A stretch of DNA of 64,000 bases. Origin: Marinomonas balearica. Lineage in GTDB: Bacteria; Pseudomonadota; Gammaproteobacteria; Pseudomonadales; Marinomonadaceae. The first letter of the stretch is position 1, and every line of letters starts with the position of its first letter. The notes beneath the pieces are model-generated. The model was not told the DNA's origin and made no database searches. It was given only the letters and a program-made list of their open reading frames with translations. The stretch covers positions 186,001 to 250,000 of the forward strand of contig NZ_SNXC01000010.1 of assembly GCF_004362145.1 (NCBI RefSeq), read 5' to 3'. Below are positions 20,984 to 29,083 of the stretch, one piece after another. The translations under genes and the position numbers were made by a program.

Positions 20984-22507
20984 ATGGAAACACTCAGTTT
21001 ATTATTTGATGGTTTTACGGTCGCGTTAGCACCGGAAAGCCTTATGTTCGCCATGATAGGGGCGATTTTAGGAACACTCATAGGTGCGTTACCCGGCCTT
21101 GGGCCTGCGAATGGCGTCGCAATTCTTATTCCGTTGGCATTCAGTTTAGGTTTGTCTGCAACGTCGTCGCTTATTCTGCTGACATCCGTCTACGCTGGAG
21201 CAATGTACGGCGGACGTATCTCATCCATTCTACTCAATATTCCAGGTGACGAACCTGCAATGATGACCTGTTTGGATGGTTACCCAATGGCGCTAAAAGG
21301 CAAAGCAGCCGAAGCTCTTGCTACGTCTGCAATCGCGTCATTTATTGGTAGTTTTATTGCTACGATTGGTCTTGTTATCCTCGCTCCGATTCTGGCGAAA
21401 TTTGCATTGAAGTTTGGGCCTGCTGAATATTTCGCATTGTTCGCACTCGCTTTCGCGACATTGGGGGGAATAACCGGTAAAAACCAGTTTAAAACACTCA
21501 TCGCGGCGGCATTGGGTCTTATGATTGCGACCGTCGGTATTGATATTTCAACTGGTGTTCAGCGATTCACATACAACAGTTTACATCTGTTTGAAGGCAT
21601 CGATTTCTTAATTGCAATCGTTGGTTTGTTTGCGATTTCAGAATTGTTCTTCTTCTTGGAAGCGCACGCTGGCGATGGCTTAAAACAAGTTGCATTGAAT
21701 AAGTTGAAACTGACTGCAAAAGACATTCTGTTTGTTTTGCCTGCTTCAATACGCGGTGCATTACTTGGTTTTGTATCAGGTGTCTTACCCGGAGCAGGCG
21801 CATCGTTAGGTAGCTTTATTTCCTACACGATGGAAAAGAAAGCGTCCGATAAAGACGGTACTTTTGGTAAAGGTGATCCACGAGGTGTAGCTGCACCAGA
21901 AGCGGGTAACAATGGAGCCGCATCGGGAGCGTTAGTGCCTATGCTTACTCTTGGCGTACCGGGAAGTGGCACGACGGCGGTATTGTTGGCGATGTTGATT
22001 TCACTTAATGTGAATCCAGGCCCCATGCTGTTCCAACAAAATCCTGAGTTGGTTTGGAGTGTTATTGCCGCACTTTTCGTCGGGAACCTAGTATTGCTTC
22101 TGCTCAATATTCCAATGGTGGGTATCTTTGTTAAGTTACTTAGTATTCCGCCAAAGTACTTAATGCCGATTGTAACCATGGTTGCAGCGGTAGGCATATA
22201 TTCAATAACGAGCAGTGCCGTAGATTTGTACTTCATGGTTGGTTTCGGGGTTATGGGCTATGTTTTACGTAAAATCGATATTCCCCTTGTTCCGGTCATT
22301 TTAGGTATGTTGCTTGGACCTGAGATGGAGAAAAATCTACGTCACGCATTAGTATTGTCTGACGGTGATTGGACGACTCTCTTAAGTTCAGGTTTGAGTA
22401 TCGGGCTTTGGAGTGTTGCATTGGCTGGATTGTTATTGCCTATTTTAGTCGGTCCGATTTTACGTGCAAAAATGAAGCGCTCTAAAGCGGCAACTGAAGA
22501 AGCATAG
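20984..22507 (+). CDS. tctA: Tripartite tricarboxylate transporter, large membrane subunit
   Basis: Main permease of the TTT transporter, 507 residues with about 10-12 hydrophobic helices. The family motif IGALPGLGPANGVAILIPL near residue 40 and the repeat LPGAGASLGSFISYTMEKK near residue 270 are both present, as is the following GVAAPEAGNNGAASGALVPMLTLGVPGSGTTAVLL block (the key GVxxPEAxNNA-type motif). It completes the tctCBA operon and is followed by a terminator before the regulatory genes. Confidence 0.95.
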   Translation: METLSLLFDGFTVALAPESLMFAMIGAILGTLIGALPGLGPANGVAILIPLAFSLGLSATSSLILLTSVYAGAMYGGRISSILLNIPGDEPAMMTCLDGYPMALKGKAAEALATSAIASFIGSFIATIGLVILAPILAKFALKFGPAEYFALFALAFATLGGITGKNQFKTLIAAALGLMIATVGIDISTGVQRFTYNSLHLFEGIDFLIAIVGLFAISELFFFLEAHAGDGLKQVALNKLKLTAKDILFVLPASIRGALLGFVSGVLPGAGASLGSFISYTMEKKASDKDGTFGKGDPRGVAAPEAGNNGAASGALVPMLTLGVPGSGTTAVLLAMLISLNVNPGPMLFQQNPELVWSVIAALFVGNLVLLLLNIPMVGIFVKLLSIPPKYLMPIVTMVAAVGIYSITSSAVDLYFMVGFGVMGYVLRKIDIPLVPVILGMLLGPEMEKNLRHALVLSDGDWTTLLSSGLSIGLWSVALAGLLLPILVGPILRAKMKRSKAATEEA

Positions 22508-22587
22508 AATACAGTTGAATCTAAAGTTTTAGGTTCTCAGCGAATAAAGCGCATACTCATGCTATGTGAGAAATAGCGGTTTAATAC

Positions 22588-22623
22588 AAAAAAATTCGGA
22601 GTTATGATGGCTTCGAATTTTTT
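22588..22623 (+). terminator. Rho-independent terminator of tctCBA
   Basis: AAAAAATTCG (22588-22597) pairs with CGAATTTTTT (22613-22622) around a 15-base loop. It is symmetrical and lies 80 bases after tctA, which suggests the sensor genes have their own promoter. Confidence 0.8.
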
Positions 22624-22691
22624 GTGTGCTGGCGCAATAGCCGCAGTCACGTCTATAAAAATAATAAAAGCCGTCTTAAGGTGGGTATATA

Positions 22692-23378
22692 GTGCGAATT
22701 TTAGTTGTAGAGGATACGCGTGTGCTCGGTCAGGCAATTTGTGAAAGGTTGTCGAGTCTCGGACACGGTGTAGATTTGCTTGAAGATGGTCGACAAGCCG
22801 ATAACTTTCTTAGCTACCAAAGTGTGGATTTAATTCTGCTGGATTTGAACCTCCCCGGATTGTCAGGCTTACAAATCTTGCAACGATTGCGTATGAGAGA
22901 CGACGCAACTCCAGTATTGGTTCTTACCGCCCGTGATCAGGTGGAAGATCGAATTCGTCTGTTAGACGGTGGAGCGGACGATTATCTGACCAAACCTTTT
23001 GACTTTGGTGAATTAGAAGCCAGATGTCGAGCCTTACTTCGACGTAAGCAGGGCTACGCTGCGAATATCAGTGAACATGGAAACCTAATTGTTAATCGCG
23101 ATAATCGGCAAGTCACTGTTAATGGCGAAATGGCCGCTCTGACAAACAGAGAATTTCGCTTGTTAGAGATCTTTCTTGGTCATCTTGGTCGTGTGCTCAG
23201 CAAGGATGACATTACCGAGCACTTGTTTAACTTCGACGAAACACCCGGACAAAATGCTATTGAGCTTTATGTCGCGCGCGTGAGAAAAAAGTTAGTAGGC
23301 AGTGATTTGGTTATTAACACGCTTCGAGGGATTGGCTATGTGGCGGAAATTGCTACAACCTCAACGACCTCTCGATGA
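22692..23378 (+). CDS. tctD: OmpR-family response regulator, TctD-like
   Basis: Response regulator of 228 residues. The receiver domain has the acidic pair ED at 7-8, phospho-acceptor D51 in LILLDLNLPG, and a lysine in DDYLTKPFDFGELEARCRALLRRK. The C-terminal winged helix (about 130-220) ends in ELYVARVRKKL with the LRGIGY turn, as in OmpR/PhoB proteins. Start is GTG preceded by AAGGTGGG. The gene lies next to tctCBA and overlaps the kinase gene by 41 bases. It probably activates tctC, whose upstream region holds an 11-bp direct repeat. Confidence 0.92.
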   Translation: MRILVVEDTRVLGQAICERLSSLGHGVDLLEDGRQADNFLSYQSVDLILLDLNLPGLSGLQILQRLRMRDDATPVLVLTARDQVEDRIRLLDGGADDYLTKPFDFGELEARCRALLRRKQGYAANISEHGNLIVNRDNRQVTVNGEMAALTNREFRLLEIFLGHLGRVLSKDDITEHLFNFDETPGQNAIELYVARVRKKLVGSDLVINTLRGIGYVAEIATTSTTSR

Positions 23379-24813
23379 CAATTTAGAGCTACAACGCGCC
23401 CCTTCTTTGCGAGTTCGTTTTATTTTGACAGGGATGTTAGTCATCGGTGTGATCACGGGCATAGCGGTTAAGCTTGTCTTTGATTACAGCCAGAAGCTGG
23501 CCGATCTTTCCTACGATAGATTATTGAAGTCTGCCATTTTACAAATGGATGAGAATGTAGGAATGCTGCGTGGTGACGTCACAATAGAAATTCCTTGGTC
23601 TGCTTTCTCGACCCTCGCGCAAGCAAATGAAGATCGTATTTTTTATAAGGTAGAAAGCTCAAGTAAGGGATTTATGACGGGCTATCCCGATTTGAATAGC
23701 GCTCCTGAGTTCCCCATTGAGCTTGGCCAAGTTCAGTTTTTTAATCGCGAATACGCCGGAGAAATGACGCGATTTGCTTGGATGAAGCGTTATCTAACGG
23801 AACCTGATGCCTCAGGAACGGTCACCATAGCGTTAGCACAAACTCGTATCTCCCGAGAGGAAATGTCGGCCGCGATCACCCAACGAGCGGTTCAGGTTGT
23901 TCTGGTGATTGCGCTCGTTGCGATCGCTCTTATTGTGTTTGGTAGTCAGCTTGTATTGCGTCCTTTACATCGAATAGAACGAAATCTTGAAGAGCGTTTA
24001 GCCGGCGACTTGACCCCCATTTCGATGCGAACACCAAAAGAAACACACCATTTGAAAGTGGCCATAAATCATTTTATGGAGAGACTTAAAACCAACTTAG
24101 AGCAACTTGAAAACTATACCGCGGACGCGGCGCATCAGCTTAGGACGCCGATTGCCAGCTTAAAGGCGTTAGCAGAAAATGCACGAGATATTCGCTCACC
24201 TTCTGAGCAACATGATGCCTTGAATAACATTATTCATCAATGCGAAAGCCTAAGTGAAACCGTCAACTTACTGCTTAACCAAGCGGTAGTATCACATCGT
24301 TTGCAAACACATCAAATGGGAATCGTGAACCTATTGGAGCCTATTAGCCAGTCTTGTCGAGCTCAGGCGGTAAGTGCGTTGCGCAAAGGAGTGCATTTGT
24401 CTTTTGAAAACGAGCTTGAATCTGCCCTGATCATTGGCGATGAGTTTACTCTGCATCAACTCATGCAAAACTTGATTGAAAACGCAGTGCGTTACAGTAC
24501 GTTAGTGCAACCCGATGAACGCTTGGAAGTTATTATTCGCGTTGAGTCGTTACTGGGTACATATAGGGTAAGCGTAATTGATCATGGTGTGGGAATCGCG
24601 GATGAAGACAAAGAAAAAGTGTTTGAGCGATTTTATCGAGGAAACACCAAAAATCAGTCGTATCAAATCACGGGGACTGGCGTTGGGTTAGCGATGGTGA
24701 AAGACATTGCGGATCATCATCATGCAAATATTACGGTGAATGACACCGTGCCAAACGGGACAACGGTATGCATTGAGTTTCCAGCATACCTTGGCAATTA
24801 TGAGGTCGGATAA
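23338..24813 (+). CDS. tctE: Sensor histidine kinase, TctE-like
   Basis: Inner-membrane kinase of 491 residues. The first helix is at about residues 22-42, a periplasmic sensor of ~130 residues follows, and the second helix is VVLVIALVAIALIVFGSQLVL near 185-205. A HAMP-like linker leads to the H-box DAAHQLRTPIA with H266. N-box LIENAVRYS, G1 DHGVGIADEDK, F-box and G2 GTGVGLAMVKDI are all intact. The ATG chosen has GAGGG eight bases upstream inside tctD; TTG starts further up lack this. The long overlap with tctD and a 14-base overlap with the following binding-protein gene show tight coupling. Confidence 0.92.
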   Translation: MWRKLLQPQRPLDDNLELQRAPSLRVRFILTGMLVIGVITGIAVKLVFDYSQKLADLSYDRLLKSAILQMDENVGMLRGDVTIEIPWSAFSTLAQANEDRIFYKVESSSKGFMTGYPDLNSAPEFPIELGQVQFFNREYAGEMTRFAWMKRYLTEPDASGTVTIALAQTRISREEMSAAITQRAVQVVLVIALVAIALIVFGSQLVLRPLHRIERNLEERLAGDLTPISMRTPKETHHLKVAINHFMERLKTNLEQLENYTADAAHQLRTPIASLKALAENARDIRSPSEQHDALNNIIHQCESLSETVNLLLNQAVVSHRLQTHQMGIVNLLEPISQSCRAQAVSALRKGVHLSFENELESALIIGDEFTLHQLMQNLIENAVRYSTLVQPDERLEVIIRVESLLGTYRVSVIDHGVGIADEDKEKVFERFYRGNTKNQSYQITGTGVGLAMVKDIADHHHANITVNDTVPNGTTVCIEFPAYLGNYEVG

Positions 24814-26044
24814 ATTGGCTAGGCAAACAGTAATCAGAAATAAAGATGCTCAGAGCAATTTGATTAAGCACACCAAAAGATACATGGAGTTAATTTTGTT
24901 AAGTGTATTTGGCTTTTTAGTGTCTGGCATTTTAGCATTGTTTCAGCCCTTACACGCAGCGCCGGTTTATTTTTCCAATGGAATCAATGAAGAAGAACCA
25001 TACGCATTTCATGAGCCACCAACATCAGGCCGGAGCGGAATAGAAACAGCGTTAGAAGTAAGCCCTGAACGCACGCTTCATATTCAATCTACACTTGATA
25101 TTGAATCTTTTGAGCCACTCTTAAAAGAGTTTGTGAAACGCAACCCAGATGTCAAAGTTGCCTATGAAGACATCAATACACTGGAACTCTATCAAAATTT
25201 ATTAGACGAAAAAGCGAATTCTAACGCCAGCCTTATCATCAGCAGTGCGATGGATTTACAACTGAAGTTAGTCAATGATGGCTATGCTGAGCGCTATTCT
25301 TCATTTGAAACAGATAAGCTTCCTTCGTATGCCAAATGGCGTAATCAAATTTTTGCCTTTTCTAAAGAGCCTGTTGTGATGGTCATAAACCGCGCGCATT
25401 ATCCAGGGGCAACGTTTCCTGATGATCGAGAATCGTTATTGGCTTCGATTCGCCTAAACGATACTGCGTTTAAAGGAAAGATCGGAACGTATGACATTCG
25501 CACTAGCGGTGTTGGGTATCTGCTTGCAAGTCAAGATGCACGGCAAGCTGATACGATGTGGGGAAGGTTGATTGAAGCATTCGGCAGTCATGATGTAAAA
25601 AGCTACTGTTGTACGGGTGACATGATCGACGACGTTGCCGAGGGAAGCCTGATCGTTGCCTACAATTTGTTAGGGTCGTATGCGGCACAGCGAGTCGAGA
25701 AAGACCCTCGCTTAATGATGGTGCTACCGAAAGACTATACGTTAATGCTTATGCGCACTGCATTAATACCAAAAGGCGCTAAGAACTATGAAGATGCAGG
25801 TCGATTTTTAGATTTTATCTTGTCGAAAGATGGGCAAGAAATAATGTCTTTAAAAAAGCTGTTGTATCCAATTTCAAGCGTTAAAACAGACTCACAAAAA
25901 GTCTTTGCTATGCCATTAGGTCCGACCCGTGTGATTGAATTAGATCAACAATTGCTTGTTGGGAGAGATCTCATTAAACAACAGCGCTTTATAGAGGGTT
26001 GGCGGTCTGCTCTCGAAATAAAAAAAGAGAGCAAAAATGAATAG
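24800..26044 (+). CDS. Periplasmic binding protein coupled to TctDE (orphan ABC-type solute-binding protein)
   Basis: Solute-binding protein of the bacterial type-2 fold, resembling Fe(III)/2-aminoethylphosphonate-type receptors; 414 residues from this start. The start overlaps the tctE stop. A second ATG at 24884 (MELILLSVFGF) would begin the signal peptide directly and is equally possible. The mature part shows FEPLLKEFVKRNPDVKVAYEDINT, then KGKIGTYDIRTSGVG and PKGAKNYEDAGRFLDFILSKDGQ, typical of the family. No ABC permease or ATPase is adjacent. Position within the kinase operon suggests it presents a ligand to TctE rather than serving transport. A terminator overlaps its stop. Confidence 0.82.
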   Translation: MRSDKLARQTVIRNKDAQSNLIKHTKRYMELILLSVFGFLVSGILALFQPLHAAPVYFSNGINEEEPYAFHEPPTSGRSGIETALEVSPERTLHIQSTLDIESFEPLLKEFVKRNPDVKVAYEDINTLELYQNLLDEKANSNASLIISSAMDLQLKLVNDGYAERYSSFETDKLPSYAKWRNQIFAFSKEPVVMVINRAHYPGATFPDDRESLLASIRLNDTAFKGKIGTYDIRTSGVGYLLASQDARQADTMWGRLIEAFGSHDVKSYCCTGDMIDDVAEGSLIVAYNLLGSYAAQRVEKDPRLMMVLPKDYTLMLMRTALIPKGAKNYEDAGRFLDFILSKDGQEIMSLKKLLYPISSVKTDSQKVFAMPLGPTRVIELDQQLLVGRDLIKQQRFIEGWRSALEIKKESKNE

Positions 26045-26069
26045 AATATTCATACTTACTCTCTTTTTT
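26021..26069 (+). terminator. Rho-independent terminator of the tctDE operon
   Basis: AAAAAAGAGAG (26021-26031) pairs perfectly with CTCTCTTTTTT (26059-26069); the loop itself holds a TGAATA/TATTCA hairpin. The stem contains the last codons and stop of the binding-protein gene. Confidence 0.8.
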
Positions 26070-26139
26070 CGCTGAGCTAAATTTACGTTTTACCGGGCTT
26101 CAGCAAAGTGGCTGCTTTTCGTTAGGAAGCCGCGCTTGC

Positions 26140-27357
26140 TTAAGCTGCTTTGACTAGCTGGCTTTTTCTCGTAAGCGTTATCATCACAAATATCAATGAA
26201 ATCAAGCTACAGAAGGTCATCGCTAAAATCATGGGTAAAGGTTCAGAGTCCATATAAGGGCCTAAAAGTGCGACAAATGTTGGACCGACCGCAATTTGTA
26301 ATGTTCCTAATAACGCCGATGCCGTGCCCGCAATATGACCGTGGTTTTCCATCGCCATAATAGACGTTGTTGGGATGACCAAAGCGACCGACGCGCTGGC
26401 GATCATATACAGCCCCATAAAGAAAAAGAGTGAATCTAAGCCCGCCAGATAACCAAATGCCATGGTTGCCATGGTCAACGTGCTCACCCAAATCCCGCCT
26501 TTAATGATGTTTTCGATTCCAAATTTTTGGCACAGTCTCGCGTTCATTTGAGCTGAGCAGAAAAATACCGCAGCATTTAGTCCAAATGCGAGGCCGTATT
26601 GTGTTTCCGTAAGTTGGTAATGTTCGATCAATACGAAAGGCGAATTAGCAAGGAAAACAAAAAAGTTTGCCAAAGCAAAGCTGCTGGCAAGAACGATACC
26701 CATGTATTGCGAATCTTTCAGCAAAACAAGGTAGGAGCCTAACGTACTTCCTTGATGAGGCACCGCTTCACGCTTTTCTCTAGAATAGCTTTCATTTAAG
26801 CCAAAATAGATCAAAATAAGCCCAAGTGCCGCGCAGATTGCGATAATGACAAACACTGTACGCCAGCCCGATAAGGCAATGACACTGCTGCCCACCAAAG
26901 GCGCTAGAATAGGGGACACGCCAAATACCAGCATCAACAAAGACATCATCTTAGTGGCATCTATACCCCTATACAAATCACGAACGATCGCACGAGCTAC
27001 AACGATACCCGCGGCAGCGCCAATGCCTTGCAAGAATCGAAAGGCGATGAGCATTTCGAGTGACGCCGCATAAACACAGCCAATGGTTGCAAGTAAGAAT
27101 ATGCCCATTCCAACGTACAGCGGCGGTTTACGACCCACTTTGTCGGAGATTGGTCCATAAAACAGTTGTGAGACACCTTGTGCAATGAGAAACGCAGTGA
27201 GACTCAATTGTACATCCTGAATGCCCACCATAAAGGTTTGCCCAATCTTCGGCAGTGCTGGTAAATACATGTCAATTGCGAATGGGCCAATTGCGGATAA
27301 TAATCCGAGTATTATGGCTACCTTGTAGAAACCTACTTTATCTGTTTCTGTGCTCAT
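26140..27357 (-). CDS. Bcr/CflA-family multidrug efflux MFS transporter
   Basis: Drug/H+ antiporter of the DHA1 group with 405 residues and 12 predicted helices. The N-terminal PFAIDMYLPALPKIG segment is the Bcr/CflA hallmark. The loop 2-3 motif A appears as GPISDKVGRKPPLYVG, and the antiporter motif C region lies in FGVSPILAPLVGS. C-terminal MAMENHGHIAGTASALLGTLQ is also typical of this family. Substrate unknown (members export bicyclomycin, chloramphenicol or cysteine). A second member of the same family is at 41.8-43.1 kb. It converges with the tctDE operon. Confidence 0.92.
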   Translation of the reverse strand: MSTETDKVGFYKVAIILGLLSAIGPFAIDMYLPALPKIGQTFMVGIQDVQLSLTAFLIAQGVSQLFYGPISDKVGRKPPLYVGMGIFLLATIGCVYAASLEMLIAFRFLQGIGAAAGIVVARAIVRDLYRGIDATKMMSLLMLVFGVSPILAPLVGSSVIALSGWRTVFVIIAICAALGLILIYFGLNESYSREKREAVPHQGSTLGSYLVLLKDSQYMGIVLASSFALANFFVFLANSPFVLIEHYQLTETQYGLAFGLNAAVFFCSAQMNARLCQKFGIENIIKGGIWVSTLTMATMAFGYLAGLDSLFFFMGLYMIASASVALVIPTTSIMAMENHGHIAGTASALLGTLQIAVGPTFVALLGPYMDSEPLPMILAMTFCSLISLIFVMITLTRKSQLVKAA

Positions 27358-27778
27358 AGATTCTCCCTAGTGGTGTATAAACAATGTGTCTAATAGTTGA
27401 GAAGAGAGAGCCGATTCTAAGTAGTACTCTCCAATAAACTGCAATTTAAACAGTGTGCAATTTGAGGGTTCAATGAATATTTCAAGCTCAATTTCAACGT
27501 CCGAGCACATTGTAACCGTGAAAAATGAGGAAAAAAGGACAAATGACCTGAATTGCATTTTTCTCCTTTTTTATTTGTCCTAACCTTTCTTAACTCCTTT
27601 CCTTTATTTCACTACAAATCATTACTGCTGGTTTTAAGTTCGTGCGCTTTACTAAAAAGATTAATTTGCCGTTTCGCTATGTGATTTTTGTAGAAACGTA
27701 TGCATGAAATGACGATGGCGCAGTTGTGGTGTTAGTCCTAAATTCACGATTAACGCCGAATAGTTAAGAAGGGTAGGT
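27358..27778. other. Divergent intergenic region with an inverted repeat
   Basis: About 420 bases between the efflux gene and the GAF-EAL gene. A 9-bp inverted repeat, AGGACAAAT (27536-27544) / ATTTGTCCT (27573-27581), lies in an A/T-rich stretch and may be an operator or hairpin. A 63-codon minus-strand open frame there has no support. Confidence 0.45.
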
Positions 27779-29017
27779 ATGAAAACAGGGCTTCAAATAA
27801 AAGCAGATCTATTACAACAGATCACACATTCCGATGAGGTCACGTTCAGCGACAGTACTTTGTATAAGTTGCTGGAAACCGTTCGCTGTGAGCTGTCGAT
27901 GGAAGTGGCGTTTATTGCACAATTTGAAGGCAACGAAAGAATTATACTTAAGCTCGCCAAATCACCTGATTGTTCGGCTCCAATATACGAAGGTTTCTCA
28001 GCGCAGCGGGAAAAAAGTTATTGTCAGAAAATAGCGGATGGAGAGTTGCCCAATATTATTCAGAACACCGCATCACACCCCATTGCCAAGTCACTTATTG
28101 CAACTAAGGTTCTTTCGATCAAAAGCTATATCGGCATTCCCCTTTATCTTTCTAATGGTGAACTTTTTGGTTCATTTTGCTGCTTTAGCAGTCAAGAAAA
28201 CCCAAATCTTGCGGAACAACATGTCTCTATTTTGTCTATTTGTACTCAATTTATTGTTGGTGCTCTTGAACGACAAATTCAACAGGATGCGTTGTGTGTG
28301 AAAATTGCAGGTCATATCGATCAACTGGAGGTTGATGGTCTTCATCAAATGGTTTTTCAGCCCATTACTGATACGGTCAGACAGAAGGTGGTTGGGGTTG
28401 AGGCCTTATCTCGTTTTGGCAGCAGTAATGAGAGAAGCACTCAAGAGTGGTTTGATCAAGCTACATTTGCAGGAGTAAATGAAAAGCTGGAATTACGAGC
28501 GTTACAACAAGCGATTAGCATATTGGACAAGCTCCCTGACGATGTTTATCTATCGGTAAATTTGTCTAGTTGTACTCTTCAAAACCCTTCTTTTTGGTCG
28601 GTTATCGAGTCGATCCCCTTGTCACAGCTGAAATTTGAAATTAACGCAAACATTCCAATAGACGCTGTTGAAGTTGTCGCGACAGACATTTTCAAACTCA
28701 AACAACGAGGGGCGAGGGTGGCCTTGGACGACGTTGGAATTGGGCACAATTACTTCAAGTTAATACAAGCTACACAGCCTGACTCCGTTAAATTGAAGAG
28801 ATCATTGATGTGTTGTATCAATGATGATTTAGCACGAAAAACCTTAGTGTCCGCGCTGGTGTCATTTGCTTCAGAGCTAAGCATAGTCGTAACAGCAAAA
28901 GGGGTGGAAACGAAAGAAGAGTTGCTCACGCTAATGGAACTCGGTATTTACTGTATTCAAGGTTTCTATTACGCGAAGCCGCTTTCACTAAACGATCTAA
29001 CTAAGATGCTTAAGTAA
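27779..29017 (+). CDS. GAF-EAL domain protein, probably degenerate c-di-GMP phosphodiesterase
   Basis: Cytoplasmic protein of 412 residues with an N-terminal GAF domain (about 20-165; IGIPLYLSNGELFGSFCCFS) and a C-terminal EAL domain (about 190-410). EAL is kept as VEAL (E208), and N261, E287, D317, D318, K338 and Q394 align with metal and substrate ligands. However, the canonical A-E-G-V-E is A-K-G-V-E (K374), replacing the glutamate known to be essential in RocR. DDFGTG is DDVGIG and E-x-T-E is EINA. Inference: low or no hydrolase activity, maybe a c-di-GMP or small-molecule receptor. No membrane helix. Solitary gene. Confidence 0.85.
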   Translation: MKTGLQIKADLLQQITHSDEVTFSDSTLYKLLETVRCELSMEVAFIAQFEGNERIILKLAKSPDCSAPIYEGFSAQREKSYCQKIADGELPNIIQNTASHPIAKSLIATKVLSIKSYIGIPLYLSNGELFGSFCCFSSQENPNLAEQHVSILSICTQFIVGALERQIQQDALCVKIAGHIDQLEVDGLHQMVFQPITDTVRQKVVGVEALSRFGSSNERSTQEWFDQATFAGVNEKLELRALQQAISILDKLPDDVYLSVNLSSCTLQNPSFWSVIESIPLSQLKFEINANIPIDAVEVVATDIFKLKQRGARVALDDVGIGHNYFKLIQATQPDSVKLKRSLMCCINDDLARKTLVSALVSFASELSIVVTAKGVETKEELLTLMELGIYCIQGFYYAKPLSLNDLTKMLK

Positions 29018-29083
29018 CCGCTCATAGTCTAGCAACCATTTCAATAGGTGTTTTTCCGCACATTAAAAGAGCATGGCTTTACG

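Noticed and set aside
27367..27558. 63-codon minus-strand frame upstream of the efflux gene
   Set aside because: Lies in a promoter region, begins at the foot of an inverted repeat and has no recognisable domain or ribosome site.
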